In this document: piece after piece, positions 1-7,136 of the stretch
Position numbering within the stretch: the first letter of the stretch is position 1
Layout: every line of letters begins with the position of its first letter
DNA from: Clostridia bacterium
Lineage (GTDB): Bacteria > Bacillota > Clostridia > Oscillospirales > CAG-272
Length of the DNA stretch: 13,519 nucleotides
Reading direction: 5' to 3'
Assembly (NCBI GenBank): GCA_017466495.1
Contig: JAFTUB010000014.1
Span: 1-13,519, forward strand
Made by a program: the position numbers and the translations under genes
Notes under the pieces: model-generated
Database searches by the model: none
What the model was told of the DNA's origin: nothing
The model's input: the letters and a program-made list of their open reading frames with translations, nothing else

Positions 1-206
1 GCTATGAAAAACTTGAGCGATTGAGCAAGCTGGGATACGGAACCGTTGTTCTTTTCGACGACAGAGAAAAGAAAATGTGCAGCACGGAGATCCGCCAGAA
101 GATCGTGGACGGTACCGATTGGAAGGACATGGTTCCGCGTGCGGTGTACGAATACATCATCGAGAACGGACTGACCGAAAAGGTAATTCGGTTGCTGCAG
201 AGATAA
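1..206 (+). CDS. Nucleotidyltransferase, NMN adenylyltransferase-like (C-terminal end only)
   Basis: The window opens inside this gene; the reading frame is open from base 3 and ends with TAA at 204-206. The visible 67 residues contain CSTEIRQKI, which matches the second conserved (S/T)xxxR block of the nucleotidyltransferase superfamily (the NadD, NadM and cytidylyltransferase group), where it binds the nucleotide triphosphate. It is followed by the family's usual closing pattern, here DW-x-x-MVP-x-AV-x-EYI. The DW and MVP pattern most resembles NadM-type NMN adenylyltransferases. In a surface-glycan cluster such a protein may instead activate a sugar or polyol phosphate. The HxGH motif that would settle the class is upstream of the window. 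The gene ends 69 bases before the acyltransferase start and is probably in the same transcript. The superfamily is fairly sure; the substrate is unknown. Confidence 0.65.
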   Translation, partial: YEKLERLSKLGYGTVVLFDDREKKMCSTEIRQKIVDGTDWKDMVPRAVYEYIIENGLTEKVIRLLQR

Positions 207-275
207 AAACGGGAATTTGAAGGTAAGCAAACCGTATTGCATGACGGGAACCGTGCGTTGATGGAGGACAGTTCC

Positions 276-1382
276 ATGGAAAAACTTGCGAATCAAAAAC
301 AGACGGATTATTTTTGGAGAAAAAAAGAATTTGTATCTTTTGTTCTGAGTATTCTGGTTTTCTTTATCCACATATCATCATTCGTTCCCTACCTGGGTGG
401 GGATGATGCAATTGCAATTTTAAATCAAAATTTATCATTTTTCTTCAAAGAGTCAATTACCCGGTTTGCGGTGCCAATGTATTTTATCCTGTCCGGAATC
501 GCTTTCTTCAGAGACTATGACAATGGGAAGTATATTTCGAAGATAAAAAAACGGTTTTTTACTCTGTGCATTCCGTATTTGATTTGGAATACGTTGTGGA
601 TGCTTTTTGAGATCATTTGCTCATATACTGCTGTTTCCACTTTGTTTGTCGGAAGAAAAATGTTCTCATTGTCAATTCCGAACGTGCCTAAAGGGATTTT
701 TCTGTTCGGATCCAATTTGCCATTTTGGTATATTTTTTATCTTATCGTTTTTGTGCTGTTGTCACCGGTGTTTGACCTACTTGTCCGGAACAAAAAAGCA
801 GGGATAGCGGCAACCGTAGTGCTGTCAGTTTTGTCAATTTTCGAAATCGGTGGCAGCTATAGACTTAACTACGATGCGATTGTCTTTTACTGATTGGGCG
901 CTTTTATCGGGAAACATTATTTTGCGGTTGTTACGCAAAAAAGCAGTCAGACGAGCCAATCCCTGTCCGCAATCTTTCTTCTTGCCTATATAACCGCCAA
1001 GAATATTTGGCCGACAAGTGATTATTTTGGCAAACCGTTCGTAAAAATCGTCATACTTATGTTGGCCGCATACTCAATGTGGAGTGTTTTGGATCTGTTT
1101 ATGGACAGAATATCTCCTCGTCCAATGTTTGCACGTTCATTCGCTGTTTTTGCTATGCATGTAAATGTCTCTGCCATCATTTATAAAATATTCTATCTTA
1201 TTTTTCCAAAGAACGGATTTTGGGCGCTTCCCAATTTTCTTGCGACCGTTATTGTGTCATTGGCTGCAATCAATATATTCTGTATTGTTTTTGAGCGCCT
1301 TCTGCCTAAGACATATGCGCTGTTCATGGGGAAAGGAATAAAAAAAGTGATCAAAACGAAAGGAAACAAAATTCATGTTTGA
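276..1382 (+). pseudogene. Acyltransferase family 3 membrane protein, interrupted by in-frame TGA
   Basis: This is a multi-pass membrane protein of the acyltransferase-3 type (OafA/WecH-like), which O-acetylates or succinylates surface sugars. It shows family-typical segments: a first helix ending in FIHIS near residues 20-35, VPMYFILSGIAFF near 67-79, and LPFWYIFYLIVFVLLSP in the middle. Codon 206 is TGA (891-893), and the same frame continues without decay for another 162 codons (LGAFIGKHYF onward) to a TGA at 1380-1382. Read through as Trp, the protein would be 368 residues, a normal family length. The start at ATG 276 is chosen for GGAGGA at 263-268, seven bases upstream; an in-frame ATG at 261 lacks this. 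The end overlaps the next gene by 8 bp. The gene is AT-rich (17 G/C in 301-360). It may be a recent nonsense mutation, a sequencing error, or, less likely, a read-through gene. Confidence 0.8.
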
Positions 1383-2106
1383 TATTAACACCATTCCCAT
1401 GTCGGAGAGAGTACATATTACCAAAAATCTGCTCAGATGGGGCATCGCTGTGGATCAGGATACCGGCAAGATCGATTATATTGAGGGGACAACCATTCCT
1501 GAGGTGAAGTGCGAGTCGATTCACCTGATCCGTCATGCCGAAACGATTGCGGTTGCCAAGCACGAGTTCATGAGCGATACATCGGATAACTGCGGGTTTA
1601 CCGATGTTGGCATCGAAATCACCCATAAGCAGGCCCAAGAGCTTGACGCATACGATTTTGATGTTGCGCTCTATGGCCCGATCCCGAGAGTTGTCCATAC
1701 CAAAGAGCTGATTATGCAGACCCCTCAGAAATTCGAGGCGATCAAAGTACATAAGCTGCATGGAATTGACAATACCGGCTGGGAGTACAAGTCTTTTGAA
1801 GAACTGCAGTACAATCCCACCTTCATTGCCCGCGAGATGGAAAACAATATGTTTGCCAGAACCCCCAGCGGAACCTCCTGGGGAATGGTGATTGCCAACT
1901 GTGTGGATGTGATGGATCTCATCAATGAGTGCTATGCCGGCAAGAAAATTCTCCTGTTTAGCCAGGGCAGCGTACTGCGCGCATTCCAGATCCTGCTCAG
2001 AAAGAGAAAGCACCCCTGGGATGACTTTACGGTTGAAGGTATGTATCACGTTGGGGATGACACCAACAAGAAGAAGAACTACGGTGTGATCGCCAAGGTG
2101 TATTGA
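1375..2106 (+). CDS. Histidine-phosphatase-like protein (phosphoglycerate-mutase fold) with altered catalytic site
   Basis: The 243-residue protein carries the histidine phosphatase signature HLIRHAET, with the phosphate-accepting His at residue 54. The usual following pattern is present: FTDVGIEITHKQAQEL, where families normally have LT-x-x-G-x-x-QA-x-x-L, then YGPIPRVVHT for the second arginine block and TPSGTSW for PGGES. The last block, normally VSHGG with the second catalytic histidine, reads LFSQGSVLRA, so that His is Gln197. A 45-residue N-terminal extension precedes the fold. Members normally remove or move phosphate on sugars or small metabolites; loss of the second His suggests a changed or lost phosphatase role. 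The ATG at 1375 has AAAGGAA about nine bases upstream and overlaps the end of the acyltransferase gene by 8 bp, so the two are translationally linked. The family assignment is firm; the substrate is unknown. Confidence 0.75.
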   Translation: MFDINTIPMSERVHITKNLLRWGIAVDQDTGKIDYIEGTTIPEVKCESIHLIRHAETIAVAKHEFMSDTSDNCGFTDVGIEITHKQAQELDAYDFDVALYGPIPRVVHTKELIMQTPQKFEAIKVHKLHGIDNTGWEYKSFEELQYNPTFIAREMENNMFARTPSGTSWGMVIANCVDVMDLINECYAGKKILLFSQGSVLRAFQILLRKRKHPWDDFTVEGMYHVGDDTNKKKNYGVIAKVY

Positions 2107-2113
2107 CGGAAAA

Positions 2114-2200
2114 ATTTGTCCGCGGTGTATGGCGGACAGCTTTCTCGTCATGTTGGGCTGAGACGGAAATCATGATTTGTGCGCGATCACACGGACAAAT
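2114..2200 (+). promoter_or_regulatory. Leader with two competing inverted repeats
   Basis: The 115-base gap between the phosphatase-like gene and the phosphoesterase holds a segment that can pair two ways. TGTCCGC at 2117-2123 can pair with GCGGACA at 2132-2138 (eight-base loop), or ATTTGTCCG at 2114-2122 can pair with CGGACAAAT at 2192-2200, which ends nine bases before the ribosome binding site. There is no T-tract after the small hairpin, so it is not an ordinary terminator. A regulatory role is inference only. Confidence 0.3.
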
Positions 2201-2221
2201 CGGGAAACAGGTGAGGACAAA

Positions 2222-3709
2222 ATGGAAGAAAAGAAAATAGAATCTGCAGAGGTCACTGATATGCAAAACGGAGCATCCGCAGAGGGGGAAAATCAGGAGC
2301 GGAACGTTTCCCATTCGCATCATGGCTCCCATTCACATCACAGCGCTCACTCGCACCGCGGGGGGCACCGTTCGTCGCGTCATAAAAATCGCGATAACAA
2401 GAAGAAAAAGTCCCTGTTGGATCGGATGCAATCTTGGATCGATAAGAGAGTCAGCGGAAAAACGCTGATCAAAATAAGTCTGTGGGTGCTTTTTGCCATC
2501 GTGCTTTTCATTGGCGTTGTGTATGTGGCGGAGACGTATTTCCCCGACACATCGACAGTGGGGCCAAATCAAGGCAATGTCGATTATGACGACCCGCGGA
2601 ACGAGATCTCCGGGCAGCCTGTCTTGACGACCACCACGGAAATCCCCGCCTATTGGGAGAGCATGATGGAGAAAAAAACCAAGAAGGTGGCGGCATTGCA
2701 GGCAGCAGGCGGGAAAGATTGCGTGTCCTTTGTCTGGGCGAGTGATACCCATATTCCCGACAACGTTTCGGCAAGGACCGACGATATCGGCCGGCTGATG
2801 GCAAAAATGCTGGATAACTGCGATATCCCCTTTGCAGTACTGACCGGCGACATCGGAACACGGTTCTCCCTTGATACGGAAGCTGAACTGATCGATGCAC
2901 AGGCGATGATGCCGGTGCACCTCGCGCCGCTGTGGGGGACAGAGCGCCTTTTGGTGGCCTTGGGAAATCACGATGGCTGCTATGGCGATTTAACCGGGGA
3001 ATATCGAAAACAGTTCACGCCCGAAAAAATGTGGAATACCTATTTCAGAGGGCAGGCGCTTGATTCGAGAAGAGTCTTCTCGGAAGACGGAACCTATTTT
3101 TACATTGACAATCAGGCGCAGAAAACACGGTTTATTATCCTGAATTCTCAATTTGGCGGTGAATATTCGGCGGATAGCAGCGGATGGGCAACCAATAACC
3201 GTTTCTCAACCTCCTGCTACGGTCAGGAGCAGCTTACCTGGCTGGCAGATGAAGCACTGGATATGCCCGAAGGCTATGGCGCCGTGATTGCTGCCCATGT
3301 GCCGCCCAATATTGAATACACGGTGGATAAAGCCCAGTTGATCGGCATCATTGATGCTTATAACCATAAAACGACCTATGTCGGAAGCTATTCCGACGGC
3401 GTTGATGGCTGGAGCAACAGCAGCTTGAGCGTTGATTTTACAGACGCGAAGGGTGAAGTGATTGCCATGTTCGCCGGTCATGTTCATGGCGATTCCGTGG
3501 ATATGAGCACCTTGTCATGCCCGCTGATCACGATTATGTCTGCAGGTGCAGCTGCCAATGAATGGTATGAACTCGCAGGAATTGCCCCTGAAAGAGCCAT
3601 GCAGACCGATACCGAAACCTCATTCGATGTGGTTACCATCAACAGAAAGTCAAGAACCATCTACTGCACCCGTGTAGGTGCAGGGGAAGACCGTACGATC
3701 AGATATTGA
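2222..3709 (+). CDS. Membrane-anchored calcineurin-type metallophosphoesterase with His-rich N-terminus
   Basis: The 495-residue protein has three parts. Residues 1-80 are cytoplasmic, with ten histidines between residues 31 and 54 in SH/HH/GS repeats, followed by a Lys/Arg-rich stretch. Residues about 82-103 form one membrane helix; the positive side suggests an N-in, C-out topology. From about 165 on lies an extracytoplasmic metallophosphoesterase domain with the five metal-binding blocks in order: D175-T-H177, G209-D210, G248-N-H-D251, an AAHVPP histidine, and GHVHGD. Such domains use two metal ions to split phosphate mono- or diesters. Given the glycan neighbours, a polymer-linked phosphodiester or lipid-linked intermediate is a plausible substrate, but this is inference. 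ATG 2222 is preferred to in-frame TTG or upstream codons because AGGTGAGGA lies at 2209-2217. It ends 26 bases before capE. Confidence 0.85.
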   Translation: MEEKKIESAEVTDMQNGASAEGENQERNVSHSHHGSHSHHSAHSHRGGHRSSRHKNRDNKKKKSLLDRMQSWIDKRVSGKTLIKISLWVLFAIVLFIGVVYVAETYFPDTSTVGPNQGNVDYDDPRNEISGQPVLTTTTEIPAYWESMMEKKTKKVAALQAAGGKDCVSFVWASDTHIPDNVSARTDDIGRLMAKMLDNCDIPFAVLTGDIGTRFSLDTEAELIDAQAMMPVHLAPLWGTERLLVALGNHDGCYGDLTGEYRKQFTPEKMWNTYFRGQALDSRRVFSEDGTYFYIDNQAQKTRFIILNSQFGGEYSADSSGWATNNRFSTSCYGQEQLTWLADEALDMPEGYGAVIAAHVPPNIEYTVDKAQLIGIIDAYNHKTTYVGSYSDGVDGWSNSSLSVDFTDAKGEVIAMFAGHVHGDSVDMSTLSCPLITIMSAGAAANEWYELAGIAPERAMQTDTETSFDVVTINRKSRTIYCTRVGAGEDRTIRY

Positions 3710-3735
3710 TCATACGCAGTATGAAAGGAAGCATC

Positions 3736-4785
3736 ATGTCGCTGTTTGCCAACAAAACCTTGCTGATTACGGGAGGAACGGGATCCTTCGGTAATGCGGT
3801 ACTGAACCGTTTTCTTGCCACGGATATCAAGGAGATCCGAATTTTCTCCCGCGATGAGAAGAAGCAGGATGATATGCGCCACGAATTCCAGGTAAAAATG
3901 CCTCAGGTGGCGGAGAAGATCAAATTTTACATCGGTGACGTGCGCGACATTCAGTCGGTGCGCAATGCCATGCACAGGGTGGATTATGTGTTCCACGCTG
4001 CGGCACTCAAGCAGGTGCCGTCCTGTGAGTTTTTTCCCATCGAAGCAGTAAAGACCAATGTACTGGGCACCGAGAACGTGCTGACCGCCGCCATTGAGGC
4101 GGGGGTGAAGAATATCGTTTGCCTTTCCACCGATAAGGCGGCCTATCCTGTCAACGCCATGGGAACTTCCAAGGCAATGATGGAAAAGGTGGTCGTGGCA
4201 AAATCGCGAACGGTGGATCCCGAAAAAACTAAAGTTTGCTGTACTCGCTATGGCAACGTGATGTGCTCCCGCGGGTCGGTGATCCCGCTGTGGATCGATC
4301 AGATCAAAAGCGGAGGCCCCATCACCATCACCGATGGCAGGATGACAAGATTTATCATGTCCCTGGACGAGGCGGTTGACCTTGTTCTCTTCGCATTCGA
4401 GCACGGACAGAATGGAGATATTCTCGTGCAGAAAGCCCCTGCCTGCAGCATTCAGGTACAGGCGGAGGCGGTTTGTGAGCTGTTCGGTGGTGACAAGAAA
4501 GCCATCAAAGTGATTGGCATCCGGCATGGTGAGAAGATGTATGAAACACTCCTGACCAATGAGGAATGCGCAAATGCCATCGATATGGGTAATTTCTACC
4601 GTGTTCCCTGTGATAAGCGCGGACTCAACTATGATAAATACATTACCAAGGGTGATGTAGAACGAAATACCTTGACCGAGTTTAATTCCAACAACACCCG
4701 ACTTCTGACGGTGGAAGAAACCAAGGAAAAAATTGCGTCTTTGGCATACATTCAGGAAGAGCTGGTCAAAATGGTTGACCGGTAA
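3736..4785 (+). CDS. capE: UDP-GlcNAc 4,6-dehydratase/5-epimerase, CapE/WbjB/FnlA type
   Basis: This enzyme makes UDP-2-acetamido-2,6-dideoxy-L-arabino-hexos-4-ulose from UDP-GlcNAc, the first step to UDP-L-FucNAc. The 349-residue length matches the family. Visible features are the NAD(P)-binding G13-GTGSFG19, IFSRDEKKQDD, IGDVRD, the HAAALKQVPSCEFFP block, NVLGTENV, LSTDKAAYPVNAMGTSKAMMEK-type catalytic region and RYGNVM. As is usual for this inverting dehydratase group, the catalytic Tyr of YxxxK is Met (MGTSK). The late RHGEKMYETLLT block is also conserved. ATG 3736 is chosen because AGGAAG at 3726-3731 precedes it and because family proteins start just before the Rossmann strand; an ATG at 3721 is possible. 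It is cytoplasmic. In Staphylococcus aureus the gene is followed directly by capF; here an SLH protein gene intervenes. Identification is strong, with long near-identical blocks from memory of CapE proteins. Confidence 0.93.
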   Translation: MSLFANKTLLITGGTGSFGNAVLNRFLATDIKEIRIFSRDEKKQDDMRHEFQVKMPQVAEKIKFYIGDVRDIQSVRNAMHRVDYVFHAAALKQVPSCEFFPIEAVKTNVLGTENVLTAAIEAGVKNIVCLSTDKAAYPVNAMGTSKAMMEKVVVAKSRTVDPEKTKVCCTRYGNVMCSRGSVIPLWIDQIKSGGPITITDGRMTRFIMSLDEAVDLVLFAFEHGQNGDILVQKAPACSIQVQAEAVCELFGGDKKAIKVIGIRHGEKMYETLLTNEECANAIDMGNFYRVPCDKRGLNYDKYITKGDVERNTLTEFNSNNTRLLTVEETKEKIASLAYIQEELVKMVDR

Positions 4786-4833
4786 AATGAGAATGAATAA
4801 TTGTACCCGAAAGAAAATATCAGGAGGCGGATG

Positions 4834-7116
4834 ATGATAACAAAGATGAAAAGAATCCTTGGCATATTTTTGATGTTATCAGTTTTTATAACTGTCTGGT
4901 GTGGACCGATATCGGCTGCGAGCGGAATTACCTATTCCGATGTTCCCGAAGGATATTGGGGATACGAAACGATTATGGCCATGACCGAGGCGGGGATATT
5001 CAAAGGAACGCGTGAGCCGGTAAACGGTGTGGGCGAGTTTTCTCCGGAAAAGAAAATGACGCGGGCGGAGTTTGTTACCGCTGCTGTGCGCGCCATGTAT
5101 CCCACCCAGGCGAAAAACATTAAGAATGACACCCGGACCTGGTGGACCGGATATTATTTCTTTGCTATGGAAAAAGGTATTCTCAAGTATCACGAACTGG
5201 ATTCCGGCAAGCTTGATCAGACCATTACCCGCGAGGAAATGGCCATGATTATGGTGCGCTGTGTCGAGAAGAACGGCGAGAAGCTCACACAGAGAATCAA
5301 AACAACGAAAATCCCCGATTATGCCAAGATCGGTGACTATTACAAATCCTACGTGCTTGATTGCTTCAGCTACGGCCTTCTTTGCGGTGTGGATGAGTTG
5401 GGCACGTTTCTTCCGTCTGAATCTCTGAACCGCGCCAGCGCCGCAACGGTGCTGTGCAGACTTGTGGATAAAGATATGCGCCAAAAGGTTGACTTCTCCG
5501 AGGAAACGACCGGCGGGAACAATAACGACTCCCCGTCGGGGTCCGGGAACTCCGGCACCACCACGCCGGGGTGGACGCCCGGGAATCCCAATATGGGGGG
5601 AAGCCTGTTTCCTACACTCCCCGGTCAGAGCGGCCAGGGGATCCTTCCCTGGGAAATGTGGGGGGCGAAACAGCCGTGGCAGTATACCTGGATCGAATTC
5701 CTGGCATTGTCTTCTGCCCATAAAGAGGCATTCATCGCAAGCTTTTGGAGCATTGAAGCATTCAACAACTGGATGAAAAATGCCCAGGGGGGACAGAACA
5801 ACAATAAGCTGCCGTGGGAAGTGCTGGGGGCAAAGCAGCCCTCACAGTACACCTGGGCCGAGTTTGAGGCCTTGTCCGGTGCCCATAAGGAAGCGTTCAT
5901 TGCAAGCTTCGGAAGCACCGCTGCGTTTAACAACTGGAAAGAAAAAGCACAGGAAGCCGAGAATGCGAAAAAGCTTCCGTGGGAAATTGCAGGTGCAAAA
6001 CAGCCTCCGCAATATACCTGGACGGAATTTGAGGCCCTGTCCGCGGCACATAAGGAAGCATTCATTGCCACCTTTGGCGGCGGCGATGCGTTTAATGTTT
6101 GGATGAAAAAAGCACAGGAAATGCAGGGTAACGATAAATATCCGTGGGAGATTGAGGGGGCAAAGAAGCCTTCGCAATACACCTGGGCAGAATTTGAGGA
6201 CCTGCCGGAATCGCTTCGGGAGGCGTTCATCGCAGCCTTTGGAAGTGCGGATGCATTTAACACTTGGAAGACCAACGCCCAGGGGGCACAGAATAATCAA
6301 TACCCATGGGAAATTGCAGGAGCAAAGCAGCCTTCGCAGTATACCTGGGCAGAATACATGGCCCTGCCCGGTGAGCATCAGATGGCATTCCAGAACAGCT
6401 TTGGCAGCACGGAGGCCTTTGATGCGTGGATGACCAAAGCCCAGGGCGGCGGAAATACCGGGAAATTGCCTTGGGAATTGCCGGGAGCCAAGCAGCCTTC
6501 GCAGTATACCTATGCAGAATACATGGCGCTGCCCGGTGAGCAGCAGCTGGCGTTCCAGAACAGCTTTGGCAGCACGGAGGAATTTAATGCATGGCTGTAC
6601 AAGGTGCAGGGCGGAGAAAATGCCGGGAAGCTGCCTTGGGAATTGCCGGGAGCCAAGCAGCCCGCGCAGTACACCTACGCCGAATTTCTTGCATTGCCCG
6701 GTGAGCAGCAGCTGGCATTCCAGAGCAGCTTTGGCAGTGTTGAGGCATTTGATGCATGGCTGCAGAAAGCGCAGAACGGCGGGACCGATGCGGGCAAACT
6801 ACCCTGGGAGTTGCCGGGAGCCAAGCAGCCCGCGCAGTACACCTATGCCGAATTCAATGCCCTGACCGGAGAGCAGCAGATGGCATTCCAAAGCAGTTTT
6901 GGCAGTCCCGAAGCCTTTGATGTGTGGCTGCAGAAAGCGCAGAGCGGCGGAACAACGGGCGGCGGGTATCCCTGGGAAGCACCGGGAGCCAAGCAGCCTT
7001 CGCAGTACACCTACGCCGAGTTCCTTGCATTGCCCGGTGAGTTGCAGATGGCGTTCCAGAGCAGCTTTGGCAGCGTTGAGGCATTTGATGCATGGCTGCA
7101 GCGGGTAAATCCCTAA
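4834..7116 (+). CDS. Secreted SLH-domain protein with nine tandem ~55-residue helical modules
   Basis: The 760-residue protein starts with a signal peptide (KMKR, hydrophobic core, likely cut after Ala28 or Ala29 in PISAAS). Three SLH domains follow at about 33-89, 101-150 and 165-214, recognisable by YSDVPEGYWGYE, MTRAEF, ITREEM and LNRASAA patterns; such triplets bind secondary cell-wall polysaccharide. Residues about 218-269 are a Gly/Asn/Pro/Thr-rich linker. Residues 270-759 are nine tandem modules, each PWE-x-x-GAKQP-x-QYT(W/Y)-x-E(F/Y)-x-AL, then AF-x-x-SFGS-x-x-AF-x-x-W. I know no named domain for this module; it reads as two amphipathic helices per unit. AGGAGG at 4822-4827 gives six bases to ATG 4834 and only three to ATG 4831. 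The gene lies inside the FucNAc cassette, 48 bases after capE and 20 before capF. Function: probably a wall-bound surface protein; adhesive, structural or glycan-binding roles are guesses. Confidence 0.88.
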   Translation: MITKMKRILGIFLMLSVFITVWCGPISAASGITYSDVPEGYWGYETIMAMTEAGIFKGTREPVNGVGEFSPEKKMTRAEFVTAAVRAMYPTQAKNIKNDTRTWWTGYYFFAMEKGILKYHELDSGKLDQTITREEMAMIMVRCVEKNGEKLTQRIKTTKIPDYAKIGDYYKSYVLDCFSYGLLCGVDELGTFLPSESLNRASAATVLCRLVDKDMRQKVDFSEETTGGNNNDSPSGSGNSGTTTPGWTPGNPNMGGSLFPTLPGQSGQGILPWEMWGAKQPWQYTWIEFLALSSAHKEAFIASFWSIEAFNNWMKNAQGGQNNNKLPWEVLGAKQPSQYTWAEFEALSGAHKEAFIASFGSTAAFNNWKEKAQEAENAKKLPWEIAGAKQPPQYTWTEFEALSAAHKEAFIATFGGGDAFNVWMKKAQEMQGNDKYPWEIEGAKKPSQYTWAEFEDLPESLREAFIAAFGSADAFNTWKTNAQGAQNNQYPWEIAGAKQPSQYTWAEYMALPGEHQMAFQNSFGSTEAFDAWMTKAQGGGNTGKLPWELPGAKQPSQYTYAEYMALPGEQQLAFQNSFGSTEEFNAWLYKVQGGENAGKLPWELPGAKQPAQYTYAEFLALPGEQQLAFQSSFGSVEAFDAWLQKAQNGGTDAGKLPWELPGAKQPAQYTYAEFNALTGEQQMAFQSSFGSPEAFDVWLQKAQSGGTTGGGYPWEAPGAKQPSQYTYAEFLALPGELQMAFQSSFGSVEAFDAWLQRVNP
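5641..7113 (+). repeat. Nine in-frame tandem repeats of 162-168 bp (50-56 codons) in the SLH gene
   Basis: Units begin at 5641, 5806, 5971, 6136, 6298, 6463, 6628, 6796 and 6964; their lengths are 55, 55, 55, 54, 55, 55, 56, 56 and 50 codons, the last being cut short by the stop. Units 1-4 share AHKEAFIA-type centres (unit 4 reads SLREAFIA), while units 5-9 share GE-x-Q(L/M)AFQ-x-SFGS. Units 6-8 are close at DNA level too (for example TGGGAATTGCCGGGAGCCAA in 6 and 7), which suggests recent duplication in the C-terminal half. Gly/Asn-rich linkers vary between units. Confidence 0.95.
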
Positions 7117-7136
7117 TTTCTTTTCGGGGGAAAACA

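Noticed and set aside
888..896. UGA considered as selenocysteine or as recoded Trp/Gly
   Set aside because: I see no selenocysteine insertion hairpin after the codon, the family has no selenoprotein, and TGA ends several other genes here while TGG encodes Trp.
2117..2138. Hairpin after the phosphatase-like gene considered as a terminator
   Set aside because: The stem is only seven base pairs with no T-tract after it, and the next genes continue on the same strand with tight spacing.
3661..4527. A 288-codon open frame on the minus strand, antisense to capE
   Set aside because: The plus-strand frame is a full CapE protein with all motifs; the antisense frame lacks a start context and any recognisable motif.
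5625..6378. Several long antisense and alternative frames across the repeat array
   Set aside because: They repeat with the same 165-bp period only because the DNA does. The plus frame with signal peptide, SLH domains and Trp/Phe/Pro pattern is clearly the coding one.
5641..7113. Tandem repeats considered as CRISPR or non-coding satellite
   Set aside because: Unit length is about 165 bp with no unique spacers, all unit lengths are multiples of three, and substitutions keep the protein pattern, so the repeats are coding modules.
7092..7136. Upstream in-frame ATG for capF at 7092
   Set aside because: It lies inside the last codons of the SLH gene without a ribosome binding site and would add residues not seen before the Rossmann start of the family.
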